Assembly (NCBI RefSeq): GCF_010993745.1
Contig: NZ_WOTN01000001.1
Span: 1,367,235 to 1,431,234 of the forward strand
Direction of reading: 5' to 3'
Length of the DNA: 64,000 nt
Origin: Fodinicola acaciae
GTDB taxonomy: Bacteria > Actinomycetota > Actinomycetes > Mycobacteriales > HKI-0501
Shown here: piece by piece, positions 53,623-64,000 of the stretch
How the letters are laid out: each line of letters begins with the position of its first letter
How positions within the stretch are numbered: the first letter of the stretch is position 1
Made by a program: the position numbers and the translations under genes
Notes under the pieces: model-generated
Told to the model about the DNA's origin: nothing
Seen by the model: the letters and a program-made list of their open reading frames with translations, nothing else
The model's database searches: none

Positions 53623-54660
53623 ATGATCGACGCCGCTTTTCAGAGCCAGTGGACCTCGCGCCGCGGATATCTCAACACGACGTCCTACGGATTGCCGCCG
53701 CGATCGACGGTGGCCGCACTGCGCAAGGTGCTGGGCGAGTGGCAGGACGGTGCTTGTCCCTGGGAAGACTGGGAAGTCTGCGTCGGCCAGGCCCGGGACC
53801 TGTTCGCGCTGCTGGTCAATGTGACGCCGGACACGGTCGCGACCGGTGCCGCCGTCTCGCAGTTGCTGGCGCCGATCGCCGCGGCCATTCCGGCCGGCTC
53901 CCGCGTCGTCGTGCCGGTGGAGGAATTCACCTCCAACCTGTTTCCGTATCTCGTCCAGGCCCATCGTGGCGTCGAGGTCGTCACCGTGCCGGCGGCTGAG
54001 TTGTTGTCCGCGATCGACGAGCGTGCCGACGTGGTCGCGTTCAGCCTCGTACAGTCGGCCTCCGGAACCATTGCACGTCTGGACAAGCTTCTGGCCGCCT
54101 GCCGCGCCAACGGCGCACTGTCCATTGTGGACGCAACGCAGGCGGTCGGCTGGCAGCCGGTGGACGCCAGCGGTGTCGACGTGTTGCTGTGCGCCGCGTA
54201 CAAATGGCTGATGGCGCCGCGCGGCGTCGCTTTCGCCGTCGTACGGCCGGAAATCGCCGACCGCATTCCGCCGCTGGCGGCCGGTTGGTATGCCGGTGAG
54301 GACTTTCACCAGTCCTATTACGGACCGCCGCTGCGACTGGCCAGCGACGCGCGGAGGTTTGACATCTCCCCCGCCTGGTTCTGCTGGGTCGGCGCGGTGC
54401 CGTCGATGCGTACGCTCCTGGACGCCGGCATCGATGCGGTCCACGAACACAATGTGGGCCTGGCCAACGCATTCCGCACCGCACTTGACCTTCCGGTCTC
54501 CGACAGCGCGATCGTCAGCTGTGACATCGACGCGGCCGCATCCGAGCGGCTGGCCGCGGCGAACGTGTCGAGCGCCGTACGCGCCGGCCGTGTGCGGCTC
54601 GCTTTCCACCTCTATAACACAATGGCCGACGTCGAGCTGGCCGCCGACGCGATCCGTTGA
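53623..54660 (+). CDS. Class-V PLP-dependent aminotransferase / cysteine-desulfurase-like protein
   Basis: A 345-residue fold-type I PLP enzyme. The Schiff-base Lys is K194 in LLCAAYKWLMAPRGVAF and the PLP-ring Asp is D170 in SIVDATQAVGWQPV. Cofactor-phosphate contacts lie in GAAVSQLL and SLVQSASG. It is shorter than IscS/NifS-type desulfurases and lacks an obvious catalytic-Cys loop, so an aminotransferase or lyase acting on a small amino compound is more likely. A hairpin terminator lies directly upstream, suggesting attenuation. Confidence 0.87.
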   Translation: MIDAAFQSQWTSRRGYLNTTSYGLPPRSTVAALRKVLGEWQDGACPWEDWEVCVGQARDLFALLVNVTPDTVATGAAVSQLLAPIAAAIPAGSRVVVPVEEFTSNLFPYLVQAHRGVEVVTVPAAELLSAIDERADVVAFSLVQSASGTIARLDKLLAACRANGALSIVDATQAVGWQPVDASGVDVLLCAAYKWLMAPRGVAFAVVRPEIADRIPPLAAGWYAGEDFHQSYYGPPLRLASDARRFDISPAWFCWVGAVPSMRTLLDAGIDAVHEHNVGLANAFRTALDLPVSDSAIVSCDIDAAASERLAAANVSSAVRAGRVRLAFHLYNTMADVELAADAIR

Positions 54661-54719
54661 CGTCGAGCACGCTCAAAGGTTTACCGTTTCGACCCGGACC
54701 ACTCACCAGGAGGCAACCA

Positions 54720-55106
54720 ATGAGCGACGAACGTTTCGAGCGCGGCAAGAAAATGATGCAGGAGGTCACCGGCGGCAGCGCCGACGCGGTGATGGAGTCG
54801 CTGGCCGACATCTCACCGGAGCTGGCCAGGCAGACCGTCTCCTGGGGTTTCGGCGAGATCTACAGCCGGCCGGAGCTGGCGCCGCGCGACCGGCAGCTGG
54901 TGACGCTCGGCATGCTGACCGCGCTCGGCGCCGAACCGCAGCTGGAGGTGCACGTCAACGCGGCGCTGAACGTCGGCCTGACGCCGAAACAGATCGTCGA
55001 GGTGTTCCTGCATTCGGCCGGATACTGCGGATTTCCGCGCGCCCTCAACGCGACCTTCGTGGCGAAGAAGGTGTTCGCCGAGCGCGGCCTACTGCCGGTC
55101 GAGTAG
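54720..55106 (+). CDS. Carboxymuconolactone-decarboxylase-family protein
   Basis: A 128-residue all-helical protein of the CMD/AhpD-like family: RFERGKKMMQEVTGGSADAV at the start, FGEIYSRPELAPRDRQLVTLGMLTALGAEPQLEVHVNAALNVGLT, and EVFLHSAGYCGFPRALNA. The CxxC of AhpD is absent, so it is more like gamma-carboxymuconolactone decarboxylase homologues. AGGAGG precedes the ATG. It lies 59 nt after the aminotransferase. Its 3' end overlaps the convergent HIT gene by 18 nt. Confidence 0.9.
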   Translation: MSDERFERGKKMMQEVTGGSADAVMESLADISPELARQTVSWGFGEIYSRPELAPRDRQLVTLGMLTALGAEPQLEVHVNAALNVGLTPKQIVEVFLHSAGYCGFPRALNATFVAKKVFAERGLLPVE

Positions 55107-55514
55107 CTCCTTGATCCGGTCCGCGGTGTCCTTCGCCTGCGCGTCCGAGGCATACGGATGCCGCGGACCGAGCCAGAACCGCAGGCCGTCCTTGCGAACC
55201 CGTGGGATCACGTGCAGGTGCAGGTGCGGCACGCTCTGGCTGACCACGTTGTTCATCAGGATGAGCGAGCCGTCGGCCCGCCGCGCGTCCTGCACAGCCA
55301 GCTGCAGCCGCTGCGAGGTGGTCAGCCAGTGCTCGGCCAGCCGGACGGGCAGCTGATCGTACGTGCGGATGTGCACGGTCGGCACCATCAGCACGTGGCC
55401 GTGGAACACCGGTTTGGTGTCCAGGAACGCGACGAGGTCGTCGTCGCGCCACACCTCGTACGCGACGGCCTCGCCGCTGACGATCTGGCAGAACACACAC
55501 GGTTTTTCGGCCAC
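55089..55514 (-). CDS. HIT-family nucleotide hydrolase/transferase
   Basis: A 141-residue protein with the HIT signature HLHLHVIPR near residue 96 (HxHxH, central His nucleophile), an N-terminal zinc-type CVFCQIVSGE and the helix-strand pattern FHGHVLMVPTVHIRTYDQL. HIT proteins hydrolyse AMP conjugates or dinucleoside polyphosphates. GTG 55514 start. It is close to the beta-propeller gene on the same strand (10-nt gap), so probably co-transcribed. Confidence 0.94.
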   Translation of the reverse strand: MAEKPCVFCQIVSGEAVAYEVWRDDDLVAFLDTKPVFHGHVLMVPTVHIRTYDQLPVRLAEHWLTTSQRLQLAVQDARRADGSLILMNNVVSQSVPHLHLHVIPRVRKDGLRFWLGPRHPYASDAQAKDTADRIKELLDRQ

Positions 55515-55524
55515 GAGCGTGAAC

Positions 55525-56424
55525 TTATCCCAGCCGGACGCGCAGGATCGAGCCGGAGCCTTCGGTCACGAACAGGTCGCGCCACGGGACGTACGGACCG
55601 AAACGGTCGGCGAACCGCATGCTGGTCGGATTTGCCAGCCCGGACACCAGAAGACAGGCCCGGCCCGTCCACGGACTGATCCGGAAGATCTCACCGCTGC
55701 CGTAGGCCGCCACGTAGAGCTGGCCGTCCGGTCCGATCGTGCCGTCGTCCGGCGCTTTCGTCGCGCCACTGGAAAGTTTGACGACGACCTGATGCGCGGC
55801 CGGATCGGCAAGCGGCACGCGCGTCACCGCCGAGTCGGGATCGAGCACCGAGGTGGTGAAAAGCTGGCCGCCTTTGATGATCACCGCGTCGGCGCTGGGG
55901 ATCTCGGTGGTCCAGCCGGCGTCGACCCTGCCGCCAGGCAACACCTTGAAAATCCGGCCGTTACTGTCGGCCACGTAGTAGTTGCCGGCGCTGTCGAACC
56001 CGCCGCCGTTGGCGTTGGCGAAGCCGGACGCGTACGGCATCACCGGCCGGTCGAGATGCTGCGGGTCGAAGCGTACGACCTCGCCGGGACCTTCCACCGT
56101 GTCGCCGGCGTTGACGTAGAACAGGCCGTCGGGCCCAGCGCGGACGGCGCCAGGTGCTCGTACGTCCACAGTGGACGACACGGCACCGGACGGCAGATAG
56201 CGCTCGACCCTGTTGCCGCTGAGTACGCTGACCCACACGCCACCGCGGCCGTCGAACTCCAGGTTTTCGTACCAGGTGCCGGCATCCTGGTGGAACGTGC
56301 TGACGGTCGTCGGGGTGCCGCACGAGCCGATCGCGGCCGCGGCCGGCTCGGCCACGCCTGCCATCGCACCGAAGGTCATCGCCACCGCCGCGACAGCCAT
56401 CCAGCGGCGCAGTCGAGGTCGCAA
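55525..56424 (-). CDS. Secreted SMP-30/NHL-like beta-propeller protein
   Basis: A 299-residue exported protein. TTG 56424 (AAAGGA upstream) gives a normal signal peptide LRPRLRRWMAVAAVAMTFGAMAGVAEPAAAA. The rest consists of repeated four-strand blades: NLEFDGRGGVWVSVLSGNRV, VRAGPDGLFYVNAGD, GFDSAGNYYVADSNGRIFKV and GTIGPDGQLYVAAYGSGEIFRI. This is the pattern of SMP-30/gluconolactonase or NHL propellers; no clear metal-binding Glu/Asn/Asp set was confirmed. The longer frame to 56592 would start inside the IS-like element. Confidence 0.82.
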   Translation of the reverse strand: MRPRLRRWMAVAAVAMTFGAMAGVAEPAAAAIGSCGTPTTVSTFHQDAGTWYENLEFDGRGGVWVSVLSGNRVERYLPSGAVSSTVDVRAPGAVRAGPDGLFYVNAGDTVEGPGEVVRFDPQHLDRPVMPYASGFANANGGGFDSAGNYYVADSNGRIFKVLPGGRVDAGWTTEIPSADAVIIKGGQLFTTSVLDPDSAVTRVPLADPAAHQVVVKLSSGATKAPDDGTIGPDGQLYVAAYGSGEIFRISPWTGRACLLVSGLANPTSMRFADRFGPYVPWRDLFVTEGSGSILRVRLG

Positions 56425-56452
56425 GGTTTGGTCCTTTCTCCGATCAGAAACA

Positions 56453-57236
56453 CTAGATGATCTATGCCAAGGTGACCGTGAGGTTTTCGCGCACGTCACG
56501 ATCAGAAAGTGCGTGACATTCCCATGATCAACGACTCGGACGCCGTGGTGTCCCGGTAGGTGGCGAGAGGGTCCACTCAATGGGACTCGCAAGCGCGTGT
56601 AACGCTAAATGTCTGTCTTGCGAGGTTTATCGGTGGTGTGAATGTCGAGTTACTGGCGCTAGATACAAGAAAGACGGCTTTCACGCCTGCGTGACCGCCA
56701 GCACCTGTGGTGAGTGTGACTGCTGAGGCGAGTAATGCTGTTGTGGCTGCTCGCCGGGCCAATTGCCCGGTTTGATATCCTGTTAACCAGGTATTACCCG
56801 GTCGGGCCGTCTCACCCGCACGGTTGGCCACAGCAGTCACACCAGCAAGGCCCTAGGGCATGTCGCTGGACGTACACAGAGGCTCCTGACGCGCGCCTGG
56901 ATCGCGGCGGTGTGGAAGTCGTTGCGTCCCATGCCGGTCCGCCGCGACAGCTCACGCGATCACAGCCCAGGACCTGCCATGCGGCTGTGGTACTCCGGCA
57001 CCGCCCCAACAACGCCGCGCTCCGGCCGAAAATCACTCTCCCAGCCAGCGCAGCAAAAACACCCGATCCCGACCAGGCCGCCCACCAGGATCACCCAACA
57101 CCCGACGCGCCCCACGACACACCCCACTCAACAACCGCAAGACAGACACAGCCCCAAGACCGCGACGCGCGTCCAACTATCGGGCAGCAGGTGAAGAATT
57201 CAAGCTTCCCCCAGTCCCTTGGAACAGACCATCTAG
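56453..57236. mobile_element. 784-bp IS5-like element with terminal inverted repeats (copy B)
   Basis: The left end CTAGATGATCTATGCCAAGG (56453-56472) and the right end read in reverse, CTAGATGGTCTGTTCCAAGG (57236-57217), agree at 17 of 20 bases. CTAG at both edges fits the YTAR target of IS5-type elements. No intact transposase is present. A minus-strand frame (56577-56840) contains GVKAVFLVSSASNSTFTPPI, which has a counterpart in copy A at 23035-23276. It looks like a non-autonomous or decayed element. The whole 816-nt gap between the propeller gene and 57247 is this element plus short flanks. Confidence 0.65.
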
Positions 57237-57246
57237 GCTACGCAAG

Positions 57247-57972
57247 GTGCAGACCGATCCTCCTCGACGCCGCACCGGCCTGATCGTCACCGTCATCGTC
57301 GTACCCGTCGTGCTGGTCCTCGCCATCGCCGGCGTCGGCACGTTTCTGGTCGTACGCGCGATCAGCGGAGCCTTGCCGGCCGGTTGGCGCTCGGCCGGTT
57401 TCGTCGTGGAGACGAGCGACGACGCCGTCCGCGACGAGGTCGGCCAGCTGCTCGTCGCGTGCGTCGGCGGCGAGGCCCGCTATGTCGTACGGTCGCGCGG
57501 CGTCCAGGTCGGCGTGCCGCCGGCGCAGCAGCCTCGGCTCGGTCAGCTGGTCTCGCGGCTGCCCATCGACACGAGCGTGTCGCTGCGGCCCGTGCTCGAC
57601 GGCACCACCGGCGACCAGCTGCGATCGCTGGACGGCAAGACGAACTACACGCTCGGACCGGCCGGGCTGACCGGCGAGCGGGTCACCCAGGCCAGCCTGG
57701 CGAGCGGCCCCAGCGGCGGGTGGCTGGTCAACGTCACGTTCGACTCCGCCGGGTCCAAACAGCTGGCCAGCCTGACCGGCCAGCTGCGGGGCAAGCAGCT
57801 CGCCATCGTGGCGGCCGGCGCGGTCATCTCCGCGCCGCTGGTGCAGGACGCGATCACCGGCGGCCAGCTGCAGGTCACCGGCCAGTTCACCCAGACCGAG
57901 GCGCGGGGCATCGCGGCGGCCTTCCAGCTCGGTCGCCATCCGGTGGCCATCAAGGCCGGCGACCCGGGCTGA
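57247..57972 (+). CDS. Membrane-anchored protein with SecD-head-like domain
   Basis: A 241-residue protein with one N-terminal transmembrane helix (GLIVTVIVVPVVLVLAIAGVGTFLVV) and an extracytoplasmic region. The last 110 residues resemble the P1 head of SecD (YTLGPAGLTGERVTQASL, WLVNVTFDSAGSKQLASLTG, KQLAIVAAGAVISAPLVQDA, ITGGQLQVTGQFTQTEARGI). It lacks the transmembrane channel part of SecDF. It starts at GTG 57247, 11 nt past the IS-like element, which therefore supplies or has displaced its promoter. It ends at a TGATCA shared with the convergent HAD gene. Confidence 0.8.
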   Translation: MQTDPPRRRTGLIVTVIVVPVVLVLAIAGVGTFLVVRAISGALPAGWRSAGFVVETSDDAVRDEVGQLLVACVGGEARYVVRSRGVQVGVPPAQQPRLGQLVSRLPIDTSVSLRPVLDGTTGDQLRSLDGKTNYTLGPAGLTGERVTQASLASGPSGGWLVNVTFDSAGSKQLASLTGQLRGKQLAIVAAGAVISAPLVQDAITGGQLQVTGQFTQTEARGIAAAFQLGRHPVAIKAGDPG

Positions 57973-58632
57973 TCAGGCGGCGATGGAGCGCAGGTATGGC
58001 ACGTCGACGCCGACCAGGCTGTCGCGGATGATCCGCCGCGGCCCGGCCTCCACCGGCACCTCGGCCGGCACGATCAGCACCGTACAACCGGCCGCCTGAG
58101 CCGACGCCGAACCGGTCGGCGAGTCCTCGATCGCCACGCATCGGGCCGGGTCGACACCGAGCAGCGCGGCGGCGCGTTGGTAGGGATCGGGATGGGGCTT
58201 GTTGTGCGCCACCTCGTCGCCGCACACGCTCACGTCGAAATATTCGGCGCCGATCCATTTGAGCGCGACGTCGGTCAGGTCGCGCAACGTGGAGGTCACC
58301 AACGCGGTCGGCAGGCCGGCGTCGCGTACCGCGTCCAGCAGCTCAGGCGCGCCCGGCCGCCAGGTCAGGCCCTCGGTGAACAGCTCCTTCGTACGCGCCA
58401 TCAGCCACGCGCCGTCCGCGGCCTGGTCGCCGCCGACCAGGCCGATGTCGGCGTGCACGATGCCGATCGACCGCGCCAGATTGGCACCGACCATGCTCGC
58501 CCGGGCCGGCGCAGACAGCTCGCCACCGAGCTTGCGCGCGAGTTCCTTCAGCGAGATGTCCCAGATCTTTTCGGAGTCGACAAGGGTGCCGTCCATGTCG
58601 AACAGCACGGCAGCCACGCGGTCGTCATCCAT
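57973..58632 (-). CDS. HAD-superfamily phosphatase (beta-phosphoglucomutase-like)
   Basis: A 219-residue HAD enzyme with a helical cap: motif I DMDGTLVDSE, motif II ALVTSTLRDL, motif III Lys in AHNKPHPDPYQRAA, and motif IV CVAIEDSPTGSASAQAAGC. This is the subgroup of sugar-phosphate phosphatases and beta-phosphoglucomutases. ATG 58632 gives MDDDRVAAVLFDMDGTL; the longer start at 58683 is unlikely. It follows metH on the same strand after 85 nt. Confidence 0.92.
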   Translation of the reverse strand: MDDDRVAAVLFDMDGTLVDSEKIWDISLKELARKLGGELSAPARASMVGANLARSIGIVHADIGLVGGDQAADGAWLMARTKELFTEGLTWRPGAPELLDAVRDAGLPTALVTSTLRDLTDVALKWIGAEYFDVSVCGDEVAHNKPHPDPYQRAAALLGVDPARCVAIEDSPTGSASAQAAGCTVLIVPAEVPVEAGPRRIIRDSLVGVDVPYLRSIAA

Positions 58633-58717
58633 CGCGTACGAGCGTATTTCCTCCCGCCCTCCGGGGACAGAGGCGCGGCTCACATGAGGGGGCCCACGAC
58701 TTCGACGTCAAGGCGGA

Positions 58718-62272
<3,555 letters not shown>

Positions 62273-62353
62273 GTGTCAAGGTTACCCTCCTCGGCGCGCC
62301 GGTCCACACCGGTTTGGCAGTGGCCCACTCCGCGCGAGACGTAGGGTGGACGG

Positions 62354-63217
62354 GTGAGTGAGTTCGACGGACTGCCGACCCTACGTTCGCCCATCGCGAT
62401 CGCCGCCTTCGAAGGCTGGAACGACGCGGGCGATGCCGCCACCGCCGTGGTCGAACACCTGGAGGCGGTGTGGGAGGCGGAGCCACTGGCCGCGATAGAC
62501 CCCGACGACTACTACGACTTCCAGGTCAACCGGCCGACGGTCTCGATGACCGAAGGAGACGGCCGCCGCATCGAGTGGCCGACGACCCGCCTGTCCGTGT
62601 GCACACCACCCGGCTCCGAGCGCGACGTCGTGCTCGTACGCGGCTTGGAGCCGAACATGCGCTGGCGCGGCTTCTGCGAGGAGCTGCTGGAGATCCTGCA
62701 CGCCCTGGAGGTCGACTCGGTCATCCTCCTCGGCGCGCTGCTGGCCGACGTGCCGCACACTCGGCCGCTTCCGGTCAGCGGCAGCGCGACCGACCCGGGA
62801 CTGATCGACCGGCACGGTCTGTCGCCGTCCCGGTACGAGGGGCCGACCGGCATCACCGGTGTCATGCACGAGGCCTGCGCACGCGCCGAGCTGGAGACGA
62901 TGTCCTTCTGGGTCCAGGTGCCGCACTACGTCGCCCAGCCGCCGTGCCCGAAGGCCACGCTCGCACTGCTCGGCCGGCTCGAGGACGTGCTGGACATCCC
63001 GGTGCCGACCGAGGACCTGCCGGACGCGGCCGCCGCCTGGGTCTCGACCGTCGACGAGCTGGCCACCCAGGACTCCGAGATGGCCGACTACGTACGCGCG
63101 CTGGAGGAACGCGACGGCGAGGCGATGGCGCAGACCAGCGGCGAGGAGCTGGCCGCCGAGTTCGAGAACTACCTGCGCCGCCGTCGCCAGGGCCCTCCCG
63201 GCGCCACCGGGGCCTGA
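62354..63217 (+). CDS. PAC2-family protein (proteasome-assembly-chaperone-like)
   Basis: A 287-residue PAC2 fold: AIAAFEGWNDAGDAATAVVEHL, DYYDFQVNRPTVSM, VLVRGLEPNMRWRGFCEELLEIL, VILLGALLADVPHTRPLPV, ARAELETMSFWVQVPHYVAQPPCPKATLALL and a charged C-terminal helix (EFENYLRRRRQGP). Eukaryotic PAC2 helps assemble 20S proteasomes; actinobacterial homologues are proposed, not proven, to do similar work. GTG 62354 is exactly 7 nt from a -10-like TAGGGT (leaderless). It is divergent from metH. Confidence 0.92.
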   Translation: MSEFDGLPTLRSPIAIAAFEGWNDAGDAATAVVEHLEAVWEAEPLAAIDPDDYYDFQVNRPTVSMTEGDGRRIEWPTTRLSVCTPPGSERDVVLVRGLEPNMRWRGFCEELLEILHALEVDSVILLGALLADVPHTRPLPVSGSATDPGLIDRHGLSPSRYEGPTGITGVMHEACARAELETMSFWVQVPHYVAQPPCPKATLALLGRLEDVLDIPVPTEDLPDAAAAWVSTVDELATQDSEMADYVRALEERDGEAMAQTSGEELAAEFENYLRRRRQGPPGATGA

Positions 63218-63220
63218 CAT

Positions 63221-63273
63221 TGCCGCAACGCCTCGTTACGGGCGCCTGGTGCCAGCAACAGGGCGTTGCGGCA
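63221..63273. terminator. Long hairpin between PAC2 and the response regulator
   Basis: A perfect 12-bp stem TGCCGCAACGCC (63221-63232) with GGCGTTGCGGCA (63262-63273) and a 29-nt loop lies between the two convergent stop codons. No T-run; a terminator or mRNA-protecting hairpin. Confidence 0.55.
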
Positions 63274-63281
63274 GATTCGGC

Positions 63282-63947
63282 CTACCAGCGGCGGACGTGG
63301 CCGGCTTCCCAGGCCCACAGCGCGATCGCGATCCGGCTGCGTACGCCCAGCTTGTGCGCGATCTCGACGATCCGGCGCTGCACCGAGATCGGTGAGATGT
63401 AGAGCTCGTCGCCGATCTCCGCGTCCGTACGCCCCTGCGCGACCAGCTGCGCGATGTCGATCTCCCACTCGTTGAGCAGTTCGCCGTCGACGCGCTCGTC
63501 GCCGCGGGCGATCGCGGCGCGGGTCGACATCTGGCGGAGCAGTCGTACGGCCAGCTTCGGGCTGACCAGCGTCGCGCCAGCGGCGGCGACCCGTACGCCT
63601 TCGACCGCGGGCTTCGGCCGGGTCGGCTTGAGCAGGAATCCGCAGGCGCCTTCGCGGAGCGCGTTGTAGACATACCAGTCGAGCGCGAAGGTCGTCAGCA
63701 TCACGACCCGCACCGGCTTGCGCACTCGCGGCCCGGCCAGCTGCCGGGTGAACTCCAGCGCGTCCATGCCGCGCATCCGGATGTCGGCCAGCGCCACGTC
63801 CGGCCACTTGTCCCGCGCCACCCGGAGGGCGGCTTCGCCGTCCCGTACGTCGTCGATCACCTCGATGTCCGGCTGCGACTCCAGGGTCGCGCGCAGCTTC
63901 CGGCGGTGCGCCTCTTCGTCGTCGGCGATCAGTACGCGGATGGCCAT
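63282..63947 (-). CDS. NarL/LuxR-type response regulator
   Basis: A 221-residue receiver-HTH protein. D9/D10 form the acidic pocket, D55 in VALADIRMRGMDA is the phospho-acceptor, the switch Thr is in MLTTFALDWYV and the Lys in GFLLKPTRPK. The C-terminal LuxR-like HTH (LVAQGRTDAEIGDELYISPI, SVQRRIVEIAHKLGVRSR) is present but atypical, with RR replacing the usual KTH in the recognition helix. ATG 63947; its kinase partner is presumably beyond the window edge. 63948-64000 holds no identifiable gene. Confidence 0.92.
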   Translation of the reverse strand: MAIRVLIADDEEAHRRKLRATLESQPDIEVIDDVRDGEAALRVARDKWPDVALADIRMRGMDALEFTRQLAGPRVRKPVRVVMLTTFALDWYVYNALREGACGFLLKPTRPKPAVEGVRVAAAGATLVSPKLAVRLLRQMSTRAAIARGDERVDGELLNEWEIDIAQLVAQGRTDAEIGDELYISPISVQRRIVEIAHKLGVRSRIAIALWAWEAGHVRRW

Positions 63948-64000
63948 ACCCGTCTCTCCCCGGTCGACGTACGGCCGGCTTGCTGGAGGTTCAGCGAATC

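Noticed and set aside
57194-57208. Adjacent GAATTC and AAGCTT (cloning-site look-alike)
   Set aside because: Single chance occurrence inside the IS-like element with no vector sequence around it.
56735-57283. 182-codon plus-strand frame
   Set aside because: Lies across the IS-like element and runs into the start of the SecD-like gene in another frame; composition is Pro/His/Thr-rich and unconvincing.
62273-62353. Cobalamin riboswitch before metH
   Set aside because: The gap to the divergent gene is only 81 nt and lacks the B12-box; a leaderless start fits better.

Overview
The window is high-GC DNA from an actinobacterium. It carries a complete Pup-proteasome gene set (pup, dop, pafA, prcB, prcA, arc, plus pafB/pafC and a PAC2-family protein). 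It also has Tat genes, a deazaflavin (F420)-type nitroreductase domain and many GTG/TTG starts. I cannot name the genus from sequence alone. No rRNA, tRNA or CRISPR array was found.

Layout. 1-10.5 kb is accessory metabolism: two epoxide hydrolases, two FAD aromatic monooxygenases, two SDR-type reductases, a HAD hydrolase and a small heat-shock protein, most next to their own regulator (WYL, HxlR, TetR). 10.6-14.7 kb (minus strand) holds tatC, tatA, two small proteins, pafC and pafB. 14.7-20 kb holds a MerR (TipA-like) regulator, an SDR, an erythromycin-esterase-like hydrolase, an esterase, a patatin and two small membrane proteins, followed by pafA at 20.0-21.4 kb. 21.4-36 kb is a second accessory block: PadR and TetR regulators, SDRs, a secreted cyclophilin, a ZTP riboswitch driving fchA-folD, an arginase-like protein, a DJ-1/PfpI protein, a graveyard of transposase and HNH remnants, a 955-residue LuxR-type ATPase regulator, a decayed reductase gene and a GC-rich tandem-repeat array. 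36.1-39.8 kb carries prcA, prcB, pup and dop. 39.8-45.7 kb is a third accessory block (WYL regulator, atypical SDR, membrane protein, secreted phosphoesterase, left-handed beta-helix acyltransferase, a MarR-nitroreductase fusion). 45.7-50.4 kb carries arc, an unknown gene, trmI and an M50 protease. 50.5-64 kb holds a RecB-like nuclease, a two-component system, an aminotransferase with a possible attenuator, small enzymes, a 784-bp IS-like element, a SecD-head-like protein, metH, the PAC2 protein and a second response regulator.

How it fits together. The Pup-proteasome genes keep the order and strand familiar from other actinobacteria (trmI-arc-dop-pup-prcB-prcA-pafA-pafB-pafC-tatA-tatC) but are stretched over about 39 kb by three accessory blocks. 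Most accessory genes sit in small regulator-target pairs, and many of these pairs have a readable palindromic operator: a HAIR box for Hsp20, 19-bp-spacer MerR promoters for merR and the esterase, tandem TetR boxes, a MarR 34-bp palindrome, and PadR and HxlR boxes. Several promoters put the -10 box 7-8 nt from the start codon, which implies leaderless mRNAs.
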